Assembly (NCBI GenBank): GCA_022496205.1
Contig: WTXD01000030.1
Location: 186,001-250,000 of the forward strand
Length of the DNA stretch: 64,000 bases
Direction of reading: 5' to 3'
Origin: Gloeopeniophorella convolvens
Lineage: Eukaryota; Basidiomycota; Agaricomycetes; Russulales
Of the stretch, positions 43,875 through 54,616 are shown piece by piece. The stretch's first letter is position 1. The number at the start of each line of letters is the position of its first letter. A program made the translations under genes and the position numbers. The notes under the pieces were generated by a model. It was given only the letters and a program-made list of their open reading frames with translations. It was not told the DNA's origin and made no database searches.

Positions 43875-46800
43875 TCATATATCCTCGTCTTTGTCCTCTA
43901 GTTGAGACGGTTTGAGCATCCCTGGAATCTTCATCGCAGCCTCGCGTTCCTGTTGTGCCTTGCGAGCAGCCTCGGCCTCCTTCTCATCCACGAAGAGCTC
44001 CGCGTTGTCGTCTGAGAACTCCTTGAGCTGGATGAGGAAGTCGCGCAGCGCCATCTTGAAGCGATTCACATCCGAGTGGTATTCCGCCAGATTGAGCACG
44101 AACACCATGATATCCGAGCTAATCGCACCGATGCGGTTAGCTGGTGCAAGAATAGTGAAGAAGCAGAGCTCACTTCGACGCATGAGGGAATGCGGACTTC
44201 AACAGGTTGGCCGTGTAGTCGCGCACGAACTTCGCATTCGTCATGTTGGGGTCATTCACGACGGCCGGGTCAAAGAGGGGCGCTTGAATCGCGTCTGTGG
44301 ACACCAACTGGATCATACGAGCAAGGAGCAAGCTTTGCAACTTGAAACCGCTCTTGTGGTCTGCGTCAGTCAAGACGAAGAAAGTATCCTGCAAGATGCT
44401 GAGGTAGTATTGCTGGAAGAATGAGTTGGCTATTTGAGGCTCTGCAGTGGCAAAATTGTTGATGATCTCCAAGGACACTGTAGAGACATAATAAGAATGA
44501 AGCATACAAAAGGGTGAGCGGGAGCACTCACAGTTCAGGCCTGTCTCCGCGATATCTCTCATTGTGTGCTTGATTGCCCACACGACGCTGTCCATGAAGA
44601 GCTTGAACTGCTGTGGAGGAAGACCAAGTAGGGCTGAAGGTCGTTGAGCAGTGCTTGGGACGTTCTGGGGTAGTGCCTACGTACCTGGGAAACAGTTCAA
44701 GTTGATCGCCCGCAGAAGTTTGAAGAATCCAACACGATGTTCAGGGAACTCTGCAAAGTCTTGGTTGATCATATTCAATGTTGGCTCGAAGACGGCATCG
44801 AGGATTGGCGGTATCTGTGGCGTAAGAAGATTCTACAGTACTTGTGTGAGGTCATTGTCACCCGGATTGACAGGAATCACTTACGCCAAGCCGCGAGGTA
44901 ATCGTAGACATCACATTCAAGACCTCGGCATCGCGGGCATTAGGAACGTTGCGGTTGTAGTCGCCTAAAATCGCGTCCAACAGCGGGGGAATCATGCTGG
45001 TATTCACCGCCTCGAGATCTTCAGCCTTGCGTACGTACGTGTCGACCAGCTTGAGGATCTCCTTTTTGACTGTCCGCAGCTGGCGGATTTTTGGTGTCTG
45101 AGCGGCGATTTGCCCTGTGGGGGGCGCCTGAGTTGGCGGTTCGCCGCGAAGTGGGGGTTGCGACGTACCATCTTTCGCAATGGTTTCGCTGATGACACCG
45201 CTGGCCGCGCGGTAGAGACCAAGCATATCCATGTAGATCAGGCCAATCTGAGGCAGGAAGAAGCTGCCGATAGACGTGCAGGCAGCAACGTTCGTCTTGA
45301 GCACGTTAGACAGAATGCGCAAGTTGTCGGTATTACTGAGGACGTCAACGTTGGCCGTAGCTTGGGCCATCAGGGATTCCCACTAGCATTTACTGTTAGT
45401 GGTACGACTTTCTCGTACAGTTCAACAGACTCACAGCAGCATTCGGGAGCTCCATCAATTTTGCGATGAGCTTCTCCTGTTGGGGCTTGTTCGGCTGAGC
45501 CGAGATCATATAGCCAACTGCCTCATAGAAAGTGTGGATTTGTTGCGGGCTCAGGTCGACCGTGATTCTGTGGAGTAGCCTGAGGATCTCGTCGACGAAT
45601 GGGTCCTGCTCTTGGCTTTGCTGCATGACGAAGTGCCGGCGGCACTTCTGGGCAATCTTGATGAACGTGTCGCATGCCATGTCTTGAACACCTTCATGCG
45701 TCTCGTGCATAAACTCGAAGAGTTTGTTGACGACCGTTTTGAGGAATTTCCAATGCGCCTTCAGGAAGCGCGGGTACTGTCCGACAATGTACATGATGTC
45801 AGACGCAACAACGGCCTTGTTATCTTTGCCGCGCTTGATCTCGCATAGGCCAAGAAGATCTTTGATGACGGTCACAAGGAAGCGCTTTTCGGTCTCCTCG
45901 TCTACGAACGTGTTAGGATGGTTGTGACACTGGGAACTTAGCTGTGAACGAGCTTACTCATAGCGCCAGAGATCGAGCCAATGGCCCAGCATAAGGTGTT
46001 CAGGTTCTGCCATGACCATTCTGTGCCATCGACTTGCTTCGCGAGCTTCTCAGTCAAGATGGTCTCGGTATCCGTTACGTCCAAATGGGTGAGGTAGACC
46101 AAGAGTTCGCGCATGGACTTGTAGAGCACAATAGTATCTGACTCTTTCATGAATTCGCGAACGATCTCGCCTTCTTCGTTCTCAACGATCAAGACCTGTA
46201 GAGTGTCAACTGAGCGGTTGGTGATTCAACCGTAGAGCGACCAACCTCTTCGGGTTTGACCATCTTCTCAATTACGACGAGCCGCAAGTTCGATAACACG
46301 TCGGAGTAGATGTTTTTCCTCAGGGATACACCATTGAGCATGGTCTGTGCTCCGTTGGTCCCACCCAAGCTGAGACCCATAAGGAGGCCGCTGTCTCCAA
46401 TGGGCAGACTTTGAATCTCGTCGTATAGTTCGGCAACAAGCTTCAGCCAGTATTCCAAGCAGATCTTGAATATCTCGCGCTCGTCAACTTGAGAGATCTT
46501 CACCATGTACAGGTGAGCATTGAGCAAGACGTCCTGGGTTCGTTCATTCTCCACAACGCGGAGATGATTCTGGAGGAAGTTGCCAAGGAAGAGAGCAAGG
46601 CTCAGAATGAACTCCTGCCCAGCGTCGTTTGAATGCGCGTATGCTTGGGAAATATTTGTGTTGGGTGGCACCATCCGGTTGATGGCGGTCATGACCATTT
46701 CGAATAAGGAGACGAATTTGGGGTCGTATTCCGGACCGACGTTCAGGGCGGCAACCTCGGCGAGGCACTTCAGAGTGAGATTGCGGAAGTCAGGAGCTTC

Positions 46801-47887
46801 GAGGAACTATGCATGGGGCTATGATGAGTAGACGTCGGGCACTCGTGAGCAAGACACTAACGCGTTGAATAAGAACATCTACGATCGTGGTCTCGAAGAT
46901 ATAGCCGAGAGGTATCCAGTTCAGGAACCGAAGTAGAGTCTCAAGGGTGGCTTTGACCAAGGAGGTCTTCGTAGCCTCCTCCAGAATCTCAGCGCATAGC
47001 TTGAAGATCTCTGAGAACTCGCCACACATTTGGTTCTTCAGGTTTTTGATCTTCGTCTGGGTCAGCTGCTCGGCAGAGTAGTCGAAGACTTCCTCAGATA
47101 AGAGCCTCAGGATGACCATATTGTTCTCGCAAAGCGCAAGATTCGTCTTGCAAGACTCGACGAGCTCAGGGATGAATGTCGGCCAGTTGTGTGGCCACTC
47201 CTGTTTCAAGATCTGCAGAAAAGACGATGAGAAGGAAGTGACTTCACAGGGGATAATGGCGAACCTGGACCAATGCCAGGTTGAGCTTATTGACGTATGT
47301 CTTCTCTTTCCGCATGATCGTCTCGTCCGAAGCAATCTTGACAGTGATGCCGACCACGAAATTTCGGACACCTAGGCTTTGTCAGATACGGTAGCGATCC
47401 TCAGCGCGTTCCCTTACGCACCTTGTCTCTGTGACTCTGGGAGAGTCTTCCATCGCGTGGTGACCAGTCTTTCGAGGATCTGCAAGCCGATGAACTGAGA
47501 GCGGGCCCACGGTCAATCACGTAGTTCTAGGTAGTGTGGATGCAGGTATATTGCGCACTTTTGACTGCGGATATGATGATCGTTCCATGATATCCGGTAC
47601 TCGCGTCCAGGCTTCTGGGTGCTCTTGGAATTGTGTCAGGACTTGCTGTGCCAATTGTTGCTAATAGCCGGCGTGGATAAGAGGTAAGATGAGATCGGAA
47701 GCTCATGCGATATGAACGGAGAGATTACTGACGTCCTTGCCGCCCGAACCAGAGTACAGCGTCATGACGACATTGTCCATGAGAGAAACGTCAAACTCCC
47801 TCGAGAAATCCAGCAGAGCCTATGCACATATTAGGTTGATCAATGACAAAGGCGACTCAGTGGGAGATCCGATGCGCTTACCTCCAT
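43875..47887 (-). CDS. CRM1: Exportin-1 (CRM1/XPO1)
   Basis: Main nuclear export receptor for leucine-rich NES cargo, about 1,080 residues in roughly 15 minus-strand exons; the first coding exon (47882-47887) holds only Met-Glu. The start [20 protein letters not shown], then [40 protein letters not shown] (the CRIME/importin-beta region), [20 protein letters not shown], the cargo-groove repeat [40 protein letters not shown] and [20 protein letters not shown], and the C-terminal [18 protein letters not shown] are all near-identical to CRM1. The cysteine in [10 protein letters not shown] (codon at 45843-45845) is the residue that leptomycin B alkylates in human and fission yeast; budding yeast has Thr there. 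The acidic C-terminus ends KDEDI. Divergent from SPC24 (422 bases between start codons). Confidence 0.96.
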
Positions 47888-48309
47888 GGTTAGCGAAGGG
47901 TCTGGGACGGGATTAGGTTACAGGGAAGGTGAGATGGAGGGGACAGGAAAACGGACAGTGAGTGACTTGACGGTCATCCGTTGGTATCGCTTTGGGGCAC
48001 AGGGCGCGGCTTATATAATCGATTCCCATCACGGGTTAGATCCGAGCCCGGCCTCTCCACACTATAAACTGACCCTCAAACGCCCACGAACAAGCTTCGC
48101 GAGCCCGTTGGTGGTGATGATGAATCAGCTATCCAAATGCTTTCATAAACGCGTGTGGTCCGACTCGGGGACGCGGCAGCCCTATGCTGTGATACGCGTG
48201 ACGTCAGACCCTCACGCTACTCACGTGCCCTGAGACGCGCTTCATTAATCTAGTTTCAACTTGCGCACGTTCAGCCATCGGCCAGACTGTCTCAATAGCG
48301 AAGGCCACT
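47888..48309. promoter_or_regulatory. Shared CRM1/SPC24 promoter with two ACGCGT boxes
   Basis: 422 bases between divergent start codons. ACGCGT occurs at 48149-48154 and 48194-48199, with extra ACGCG cores at about 48171 and 48234. These match the MBF (Mbp1/Swi6-type) cell-cycle box and lie on the SPC24 side. Binding is inferred from the motif only. Confidence 0.45.
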
Positions 48310-49111
48310 ATGACGATTGGCTCCCTGCAACTTCAGGAGGTCGTGTGAGTAGGGTGGTGCTTTGGGTGGACTCTGGCTCACCTTCGTCCGCATAGCGAGA
48401 ACATACGCAGCATCTCCGAGCTTCTGGCACCAGAAGATGACTGCAGGACCATTACCGAGGTGCAGGATCAGATAGACGAAGAGAGTACGCAACGGAGAGT
48501 AGAGCTAGAGGAAGTGCACGCAAATCTGAAAGGTGTGCATTATCTTACTTGGCTGGAGGCGACCTCCTGATTTGATGACTGCAGCTCTGGCCCGTGTCTT
48601 TGAAGCCGCACGCGCATCATCTATACGCCCTCCTAGCGTGCCTTCCGCAGAGCAGCACGCAGGCAGCCTTAATCGCCTAGATGCCTCACGATTGTCTCTT
48701 GCCAAGGAACTGAATGATACCGAGGGCGCCCTTGCGAGCAGACAAGCTGAGCTTTCTCAACTGAAGGAAGAGTTTCGGCAACTCGAGGAGAGCGACCCTG
48801 CCGCTGAGCACGACCTTGACGCTACACCGTGAGCTTCGCAACCACGCCCAACCCTTATGAGCATCGGCTAATGCATGCCTCCAGACTGAGACTGAGTGTC
48901 TATCGCGGCCTTGGAATCGAGCCGATCCTCGTAAAGAGCGGCAGCTTGGATCGTGTACTAGTTGGTGAGCAGCTATCACATACTCATTGGAGAGGAACTC
49001 AACTCCAGCCCCTCAGAGAGTGCTTCTCGCGACATTCATGTGGTAAAATTCAGCAACAGTGCACGAGATGATGACCTCGTGGAGCAGGTGTGGAAATTAG
49101 CATTGTCTTGA
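48310..49111 (+). CDS. SPC24: Kinetochore protein SPC24
   Basis: Predicted 196-residue NDC80-complex subunit in five exons: 48310-48344, 48396-48532, 48585-48828, 48885-48964, 49017-49111. The first two thirds are coiled coil (ISELLAPEDDCRTITEVQDQ, LDASRLSLAKELNDTEGALA, RQAELSQLKEEFRQLEESDP); the C-terminal globular head reads LRLSVYRGLGIEPILVKSGS then ASRDIHVVKFSNSARDDDLV. RGLG-hydrophobic-E/P and a closing DIHVVKF strand are typical of Spc24, which with Spc25 binds Mis12 and CENP-T. The last acceptor was chosen (second AG, at 49016) because only it restores the DIHVVKF frame. Converges on the CAF-1 gene. Confidence 0.88.
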
Positions 49112-49458
49112 TTTAGCCTGCGGTCGTTGCAGTTGCCATGCTGTTAGCTATTGTATTTATGTGATCTGTGATCTGTGATATAGATACTGTTTGTTGGATG
49201 TACGCCCTACTGTCAATGCCACTATTAATTTCTCTCTGGAGACGCTCCACTTTCAGTCAGCGCGCAATAATAATGCGAAGCCTAATTGCGTTCAGGGCGG
49301 CATGCCGAATGGAATACGAAGAATCGTGATAACAAGAGTAGTCCTCCATCGATAAATATGTGTGATCTACACAAGAAAGCGTGTGTCTACGAAGGGGCGG
49401 GCGCTGCCAAGTTCGAAGGCTGTCACGCCAGACGATATCAACGAAAGCATGAGACGTT
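49112..49458. other. Convergent spacer SPC24/CAF-1
   Basis: 347 AT-richer bases between two stop codons; contains tgatctgtgatctgtgata direct repeats near 49160. Probably overlapping 3' UTRs. Confidence 0.5.
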
Positions 49459-52205
49459 TTAGGGCGCGCGCACCTCTGCATCACCGCTCTTCACGGACCA
49501 GATGTGCCGTTGGTCCTTCACACAGATTTCTCGGACCTTCGCTTCAATGGCATTCTTCTTGACCTTGTGCGTCTTCAAATCTATGTACAGCGCCTCAACG
49601 AGGGCAATCAGGCTGCTCGTGCCCATGCTTGCAACCTTCTCCTTGAGGAAGGGGAGATGCGCATCGGGGAAGGGGTTCTTGGGTACCACGCGGGGGCGTT
49701 TCACTTGCTGTGTCGACGCCAGGTCAAGCACGCCAGTAATCGGAGCGGCGATGTGGGGCGGCAGCGCGGGTACAACGAATTGCGGCCCAGATTTCGCTGC
49801 CGACGCTGAAGCGGCAGGAGGTACAACCGAACTCGAGGTATTCACAGGGGTCGAGGCAAAGGTAAAGGGGTCCAGGGGGTAAGGTGTATCTATGAACTGT
49901 TCAGCATCAATATGAACAATCGTTCCGAAGCCCTCACCATTGAAGAGTTGAATTCGATATTGCTCGAAAGGCTCGTATTCGCATTTGCCAATTTCGCTCT
50001 CCCAACATGGGCCCTTCACGAAAGGTACCAGGGGAACGACAACTTTCCGTTTCTTGGTCTTAGATGCATCCCCGCCCGCTTCTGCTTCCTTTGCCGCCTT
50101 CCTCTTGCTCTTCCCAGCTTCTGGTAAAGGCGGGAACGGAAACGCGTCGAGGCCTTCGCGCTCCTCGATTGGCGTGACCGCCTCTTCGTCTTCGCCGTCC
50201 ACAAGCCAGTCGTCCAGGTCGTCAGACCCCTCATCGTCGTCTCGTTCTTCGTCCGAGTCGCCCAGGACGTCATCGCCACCACCTTCTTCCTCCTCCCCCC
50301 ATTCTGCGCCGCTGTCGTACGCGTAGTCGAGTGCGACATCGTCGCGCGCGAATGGCTTGCGCGGCTTGATGAGACGCGAGCGCTTTGTGAACGTACCGAA
50401 GTAGCCTGGCCGCTCGTCCTCACGAAAGATGAGCACTTTCGCTGGGATTTGCGCGCGGTCGCGTAATTGCGAGAGGAGAGCGCGCACTGTCGCTGTGTCG
50501 TCCGAAACTTCGGCCTCAGTTAGGCGTGCAACTACTGAGCGGACGGGTTCAGAAGAGCGAGAGGGTAAGGGTACTGATGGACATGTTGCTAATAAACGGC
50601 GTATATGAGCTAATATATTGGTTTAGCAAGGCCATCAATGCACACGGAAAATAGTAGACATACTTCTCGGACTTGCATCCGGGCTGGGCTGCAGCTCGGC
50701 CATCTCTACATCGTTCATTTCTTTACCGTCATCGTCAATGATGATCACGTTCGCATTCGCATGTCGTCTTCGCCGCTTCGCATCTCTGAACCAATTAGTC
50801 GGCGCAAGTTCCGCTTCTTTCTTAACCAGGAATGGCTTGAAAACTCGGTCAAATTCGGACATTACTGTGTTGGATGATGATGACGATGCTGCAGAGCCTT
50901 TGAATGGAGAAGTTGATGTAGAGGGAGAAGCTTTCGGTTTCCCGAAGAAGTTAGCCATAATCGACCTGGCTTTCTCTTGGGCTTCTTTCTCCTTCTTTTC
51001 CTTCTCAGCTTTTGCGGCTTTCTTATCGAGCCGCTCTTTCTCCTGCACCACGATGAAGAGGTCAACCAACCGCGCGTTGACGACAAAACAAGCAAAAGAC
51101 CTTCGCAGCCCTCTCAGGGTCGACGGGAGCCTTGGGTCGACCCGGCTTTCGCGCCGAGCCTGGATTCTCGCCACTACCAGCAGCAGCAGCTTTGTCGAGA
51201 GGTTTATCGCCCGAGACGTCGTTGCGAGTAGGGGTCGCATCGTTCGACGATGCGCGGTGCAACGGCTGTGGCTTCGCTGGCGTCGTTGTTGCAGAATCCT
51301 TCATACCGAGTAATGTATTCCTTTCAGCTGCGGGAAGCGCGTCAAATATCGCTTGAAGATCCTTCTTATACTGGGTCGAACGTGTTACTATCGGTCAGAT
51401 CAATCCCAGAACGTTGTTGTCGTCACGTACCTGGAGCCGCTCTGCTGACCGCGCGTCGACCTTTTCCCGAGACGCCCTCGGCAGAAACCCGAGGTATTCT
51501 TCCTTCAGTTCCCACCGCCAGACGCTAAGCGCCGCAGGTGTCTTCGTAAGAGGAGACTCGACACCGTAGTTAACGCGTCGCGCCATGAGCTTCACGGCAC
51601 CCTCGACAGCACTCAAAGGGAGAATGGAGGCGGAGTTGTCAACGTCGTCATCGTCGTCGGGAACTAGCTCCTGCTGTATATATTTCGACAAGGCGGCGAT
51701 CGTTTTGTCGCTTAGCGCGCACACAAGTCAGACCTCCCGGATATCGGTGCAAGAGGGAAAAAGCGCACCTCTCTTGAGTGAACTTTGAAATGAGCGGCCG
51801 GTGCTCCTCCGGTATTTCCGTCAACGGAGGTTCGCGATTCTCCATCCGCTTCTCTAGCCACTCCCTGAAGTTGACCATTTCTATGACATAGCAAGCACGC
51901 CAGTGAGCTGAAACGCGTTGCATCGCGTCGTACCAACCACGCACCTTGCATGGTCTCGGTCATCTTCTCGAAAGACATGGGCTTCTGTTTGAAGACAACC
52001 TTCCCATTCTTAATCCCCACATGACCTGTCTTCACTTGCGGGTCTCCAAGACGGCGTCAACGCCCCATAGCCCCCAGATAGGTCGAGGAAACGCGCTCAC
52101 CCGATGGTGGTGTATTCTGAAGCACATCTTCCGGACGTCAGTCACGCGAGCACATTCAAACGCGTGTTTCGCAGACGCACCTGTGTGTTGTGTAGGCCCT
52201 GGCAT
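49459..52205 (-). CDS. RLF2: Chromatin assembly factor 1 large subunit (CAF-1 p150/Rlf2)
   Basis: Predicted 754-residue histone H3-H4 chaperone that deposits nucleosomes behind the replication fork with PCNA. Nine minus-strand exons: 52181-52205, 52101-52127, 51945-52034, 51769-51880, 51431-51710, 51101-51370, 50664-51042, 49938-50588, 49459-49889. After KNGKVVFKQKPMSFEKMTET and an N-terminal conserved block comes the charged KER-like region (EKERLDKKAAKAEKEKKEKE), FFGKPKAS (a PIP-like segment), FDRVFKPFLVKKEAELAPTN, then the CAF1A signature: KVLIFREDERPGYFGTFTKR, PRKPFARDDVALDYAYDSGA, EWGEEEEGGGDDVLGDSDEE and DDLDDWLVDGEDEE. The C-terminus carries a winged-helix-like segment (LKEKVASMGTSSLIALVEAL). 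The two tiny first exons are inferred from phase and resemblance of NTPPSVKTGHV. The last intron (49890-49937) is 48 in-frame bases without a stop. Divergent from RFC. Confidence 0.9.
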
Positions 52206-52352
52206 GACTGGGGCAGTCGCGTATTCCCAGCTGTCGCGTCGATTGTCGGTGGTAAGGCCCAAGCTGAGTTGTCGGGCGGACGCAGCCACAGACGCGTCGA
52301 CGGGCTTTGAAAGCGCGTGGGAAAACGCGGACGCGTCGTGCCGTAAACGCGT
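52160..52352. promoter_or_regulatory. Four ACGCGT (MBF/MCB) boxes in the CAF-1/RFC promoter
   Basis: ACGCGT occurs at 52160-52165, 52292-52297, 52331-52336 and 52347-52352, in or next to the 205-base interval between the CAF-1 and RFC start codons; the first overlaps the first CAF-1 intron. From base composition less than one copy would be expected in this space. MCB elements drive G1/S transcription of replication genes in ascomycete yeasts; the regulator in this organism is inferred. Confidence 0.6.
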
Positions 52353-52410
52353 CTCAATTACAGTACACGGTCACCGCGCTCCCGTACTTGTACCCCTCAC
52401 TGCCAATACC

Positions 52411-53816
52411 ATGGCTGCCAACTTCTTCCAGGCGCGGACAGCAAGCAGTAAAAAGTCAGGAAAGGAAAAGGAAAATGCGGCGGACCCGAACTTGCAGCCA
52501 TGGGTGGAGAAGTAGTGAGCGGCATGTATCATTGTGTGTTCAGTATACTGAAGATAATCAAGTCGGCCTAAGACCATAGACGACGTGTCTTCTCAGGAGC
52601 ACATTGTGACAGTTCTACAAAAGTCACTCTCATCTACCAATGTGTGTCTGCTCAGTGCTGAGGGATGGGCTTCTCATTCATCCAGTAGCTTCCGCACATG
52701 CTCTTTTATGGTCCTCCTGGGACAGGGAAGACATCTACTATTCTTGCTCTTGCACGACAGCTCTTTGGGTGCGCGAATTTCTCATCTCTCTGGCATGCGT
52801 GCTCAGTAATCTCAGGCCTGATAACTTCCGGACACGAGTGCTCGAGTTGAACGCTTCAGACGAACGCGGCATCTCAATCGTACGCGAGAAAGTCAAGAAT
52901 TTCGCCCGCCAGACACCTCGCGCGGAAACAGTGGCATCAGACGGCAAGAGATATCCATGTCCACCGTACAAAATCATCATTCTGGATGAAGCGGACAGCA
53001 TGACACAAGATGCACAAGGGGCTCTGCGACGAATCATGGAGAACTATGCACGGATAACGCGTTTTTGTCTGGTTTGCAACTACGTGACTAGGTACGCGCG
53101 GCTTCTTGCACTCGCGGTCTTTCGAATAACAATGCATACCAGGATTATCGAGCCTCTCGCATCCCGTTGCTCAAAGTTCCGCTTCAAGCCTTTGGACTCT
53201 TCATCTGCGAGAGCACGCCTAGAACACATTGCGATGGCCGAACGTGTCTCCGTGAACCCAGCTGTTTTCTCTGCCTTAATATCCACATCCTCAGGGGATC
53301 TGCGACGGGCCATCACCTATCTCCAATCGGCAGCACGGCTATCAGCCGCGACTGAACCACCAACTCCCATCCTTCCCCAGGACATTCAAGAGATAGCAGG
53401 TGTAGTTCCGGATGCAGTCGTACGGAAGTTCGCCAAGACACTCGGAGTCGACATTGCCGACCAGCCTGGGGATGAGGATGTAGAGATGGGAGAAGCTACG
53501 CTGCCTATTACGAAAACTGCTCTTCGTGGTTTCGATCTCATCCGAGAGACAGTCCGATCATTGATTCGGGAGGGCTACTCGGCGTCGCAAGTCCTGATAC
53601 AGGTCAGTGTGCCTCTCTAACTATCCGCACGAACGCTCAAGACTTGCACCGTAGCTTCACGATGTCATAATTGAGCACCAGATTCTGACAGCGCGCCAAA
53701 AATCAGCATGTGCGCTCATCATGGCAGAAGCAGATAAGGCACTGTGTGATGGCGCGGACGAGGAACTTTGGATTCTTGAAGTAGCACTTCGGGTACACAA
53801 GGCTGTCACAACCTAG
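52411..53816 (+). CDS. RFC2: Replication factor C small subunit (yeast Rfc2, human RFC4)
   Basis: Predicted 386-residue AAA+ clamp-loader subunit that helps load PCNA. Six exons: 52411-52514, 52563-52641, 52689-52768, 52816-53091, 53143-53602, 53655-53816. The N-terminus has a PIP-like [10 protein letters not shown], then [20 protein letters not shown], Walker [15 protein letters not shown] at about residues 67-80, [20 protein letters not shown], Walker [31 protein letters not shown] with the SRC arginine finger, and the sensor-2/lid part [24 protein letters not shown] in the middle matches Rfc2/RFC4 rather than RFC3 or RFC5. Length is in the usual range (about 350-390). Shares the MCB-rich promoter with CAF-1. 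Confidence 0.95.
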
Positions 53817-53865
53817 TCCTCATTCGCTGGCTTGACATGCTCTTTTGTGGTCATTACGGATCGAC

Positions 53866-54339
53866 TTATGCGATATGCTGGGGAGGTCCACGACATGGTG
53901 GTGTGTGTGGGATTTGCGAATCTGCATAGAGACGTCGTGCCATACAAGACAAAGTTCGCAACTGCGTCTTCGCTACTTCGACGAGCTTGCCCAGACAGGC
54001 TTTGCTGAGTCCGGGTCGAGCTGAGGCGGCGCGCGAGTGAGCCTTGTGAATATACGTCGCCCGGGGAACGTAGGCGCACCTGAGCTTCTTGCTGCCGCTT
54101 CACACCCTCCTCTAAGGCCAGCCTTGCACGTCGATTTTCGTCAACCTTTCTCCTGAGATCGGGCGCCATGGCCTTGTAGGTAGGGGTCAGGTATGAAGGC
54201 GGCATGAGTGCGGGAGGGTTCACATTATATGTTTCCTCTGGCGACGGTACGGTCGCTTTAACGAGAGTTACAACGTGCTTTCTCTGGTATAGTGCTGTAG
54301 TTCAGACTCACCGCGCAATAAAGCGTAGCCTAGTCCCAT
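53866..54339 (-). CDS. Small unknown protein
   Basis: Three exons (54312-54339, 54080-54237, 53866-53985) join to 101 residues starting MGLGYALLREETYNVNPPAL and containing PPSYLTPTYKAMAPDLRRKV, then DENRRARLALEEGVKRQQEA, a charged helix. Both introns have normal ends (gtgagt...cag and gtgcgc...aag). No family is recognised. Size, position and charged helix would suit a small mitochondrial or complex-assembly factor, but nothing in the sequence proves this. The C-terminal exon (LVEVAKTQLRTLSCMARRLY) could instead be read in another frame. Converges on RFC2, 49 bases between stops. Confidence 0.5.
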
Positions 54340-54616
54340 AACTTAGAACACGCGCCATACGCAACACAACGTGAGTCCACACTTATTGCAACGAGTTCAG
54401 CCAAGAGATGGTTTGCATACTTCCAGTACTGATCGCAGTAAGTTTCACCCAAGGCATTTTACCCGACATTTTGCTGAGGTTTTACTCGACCGAAGGGGAC
54501 CAATGAGTTGGACGTGCCAGTGGTTGGGGGAACGAGAGAATGACGTAATTTGCGGACCGTCAACGATCTAAGACGTCCCCTTATCCGACGTACGTAAGCA
54601 CATTTCCCCCTCAACC

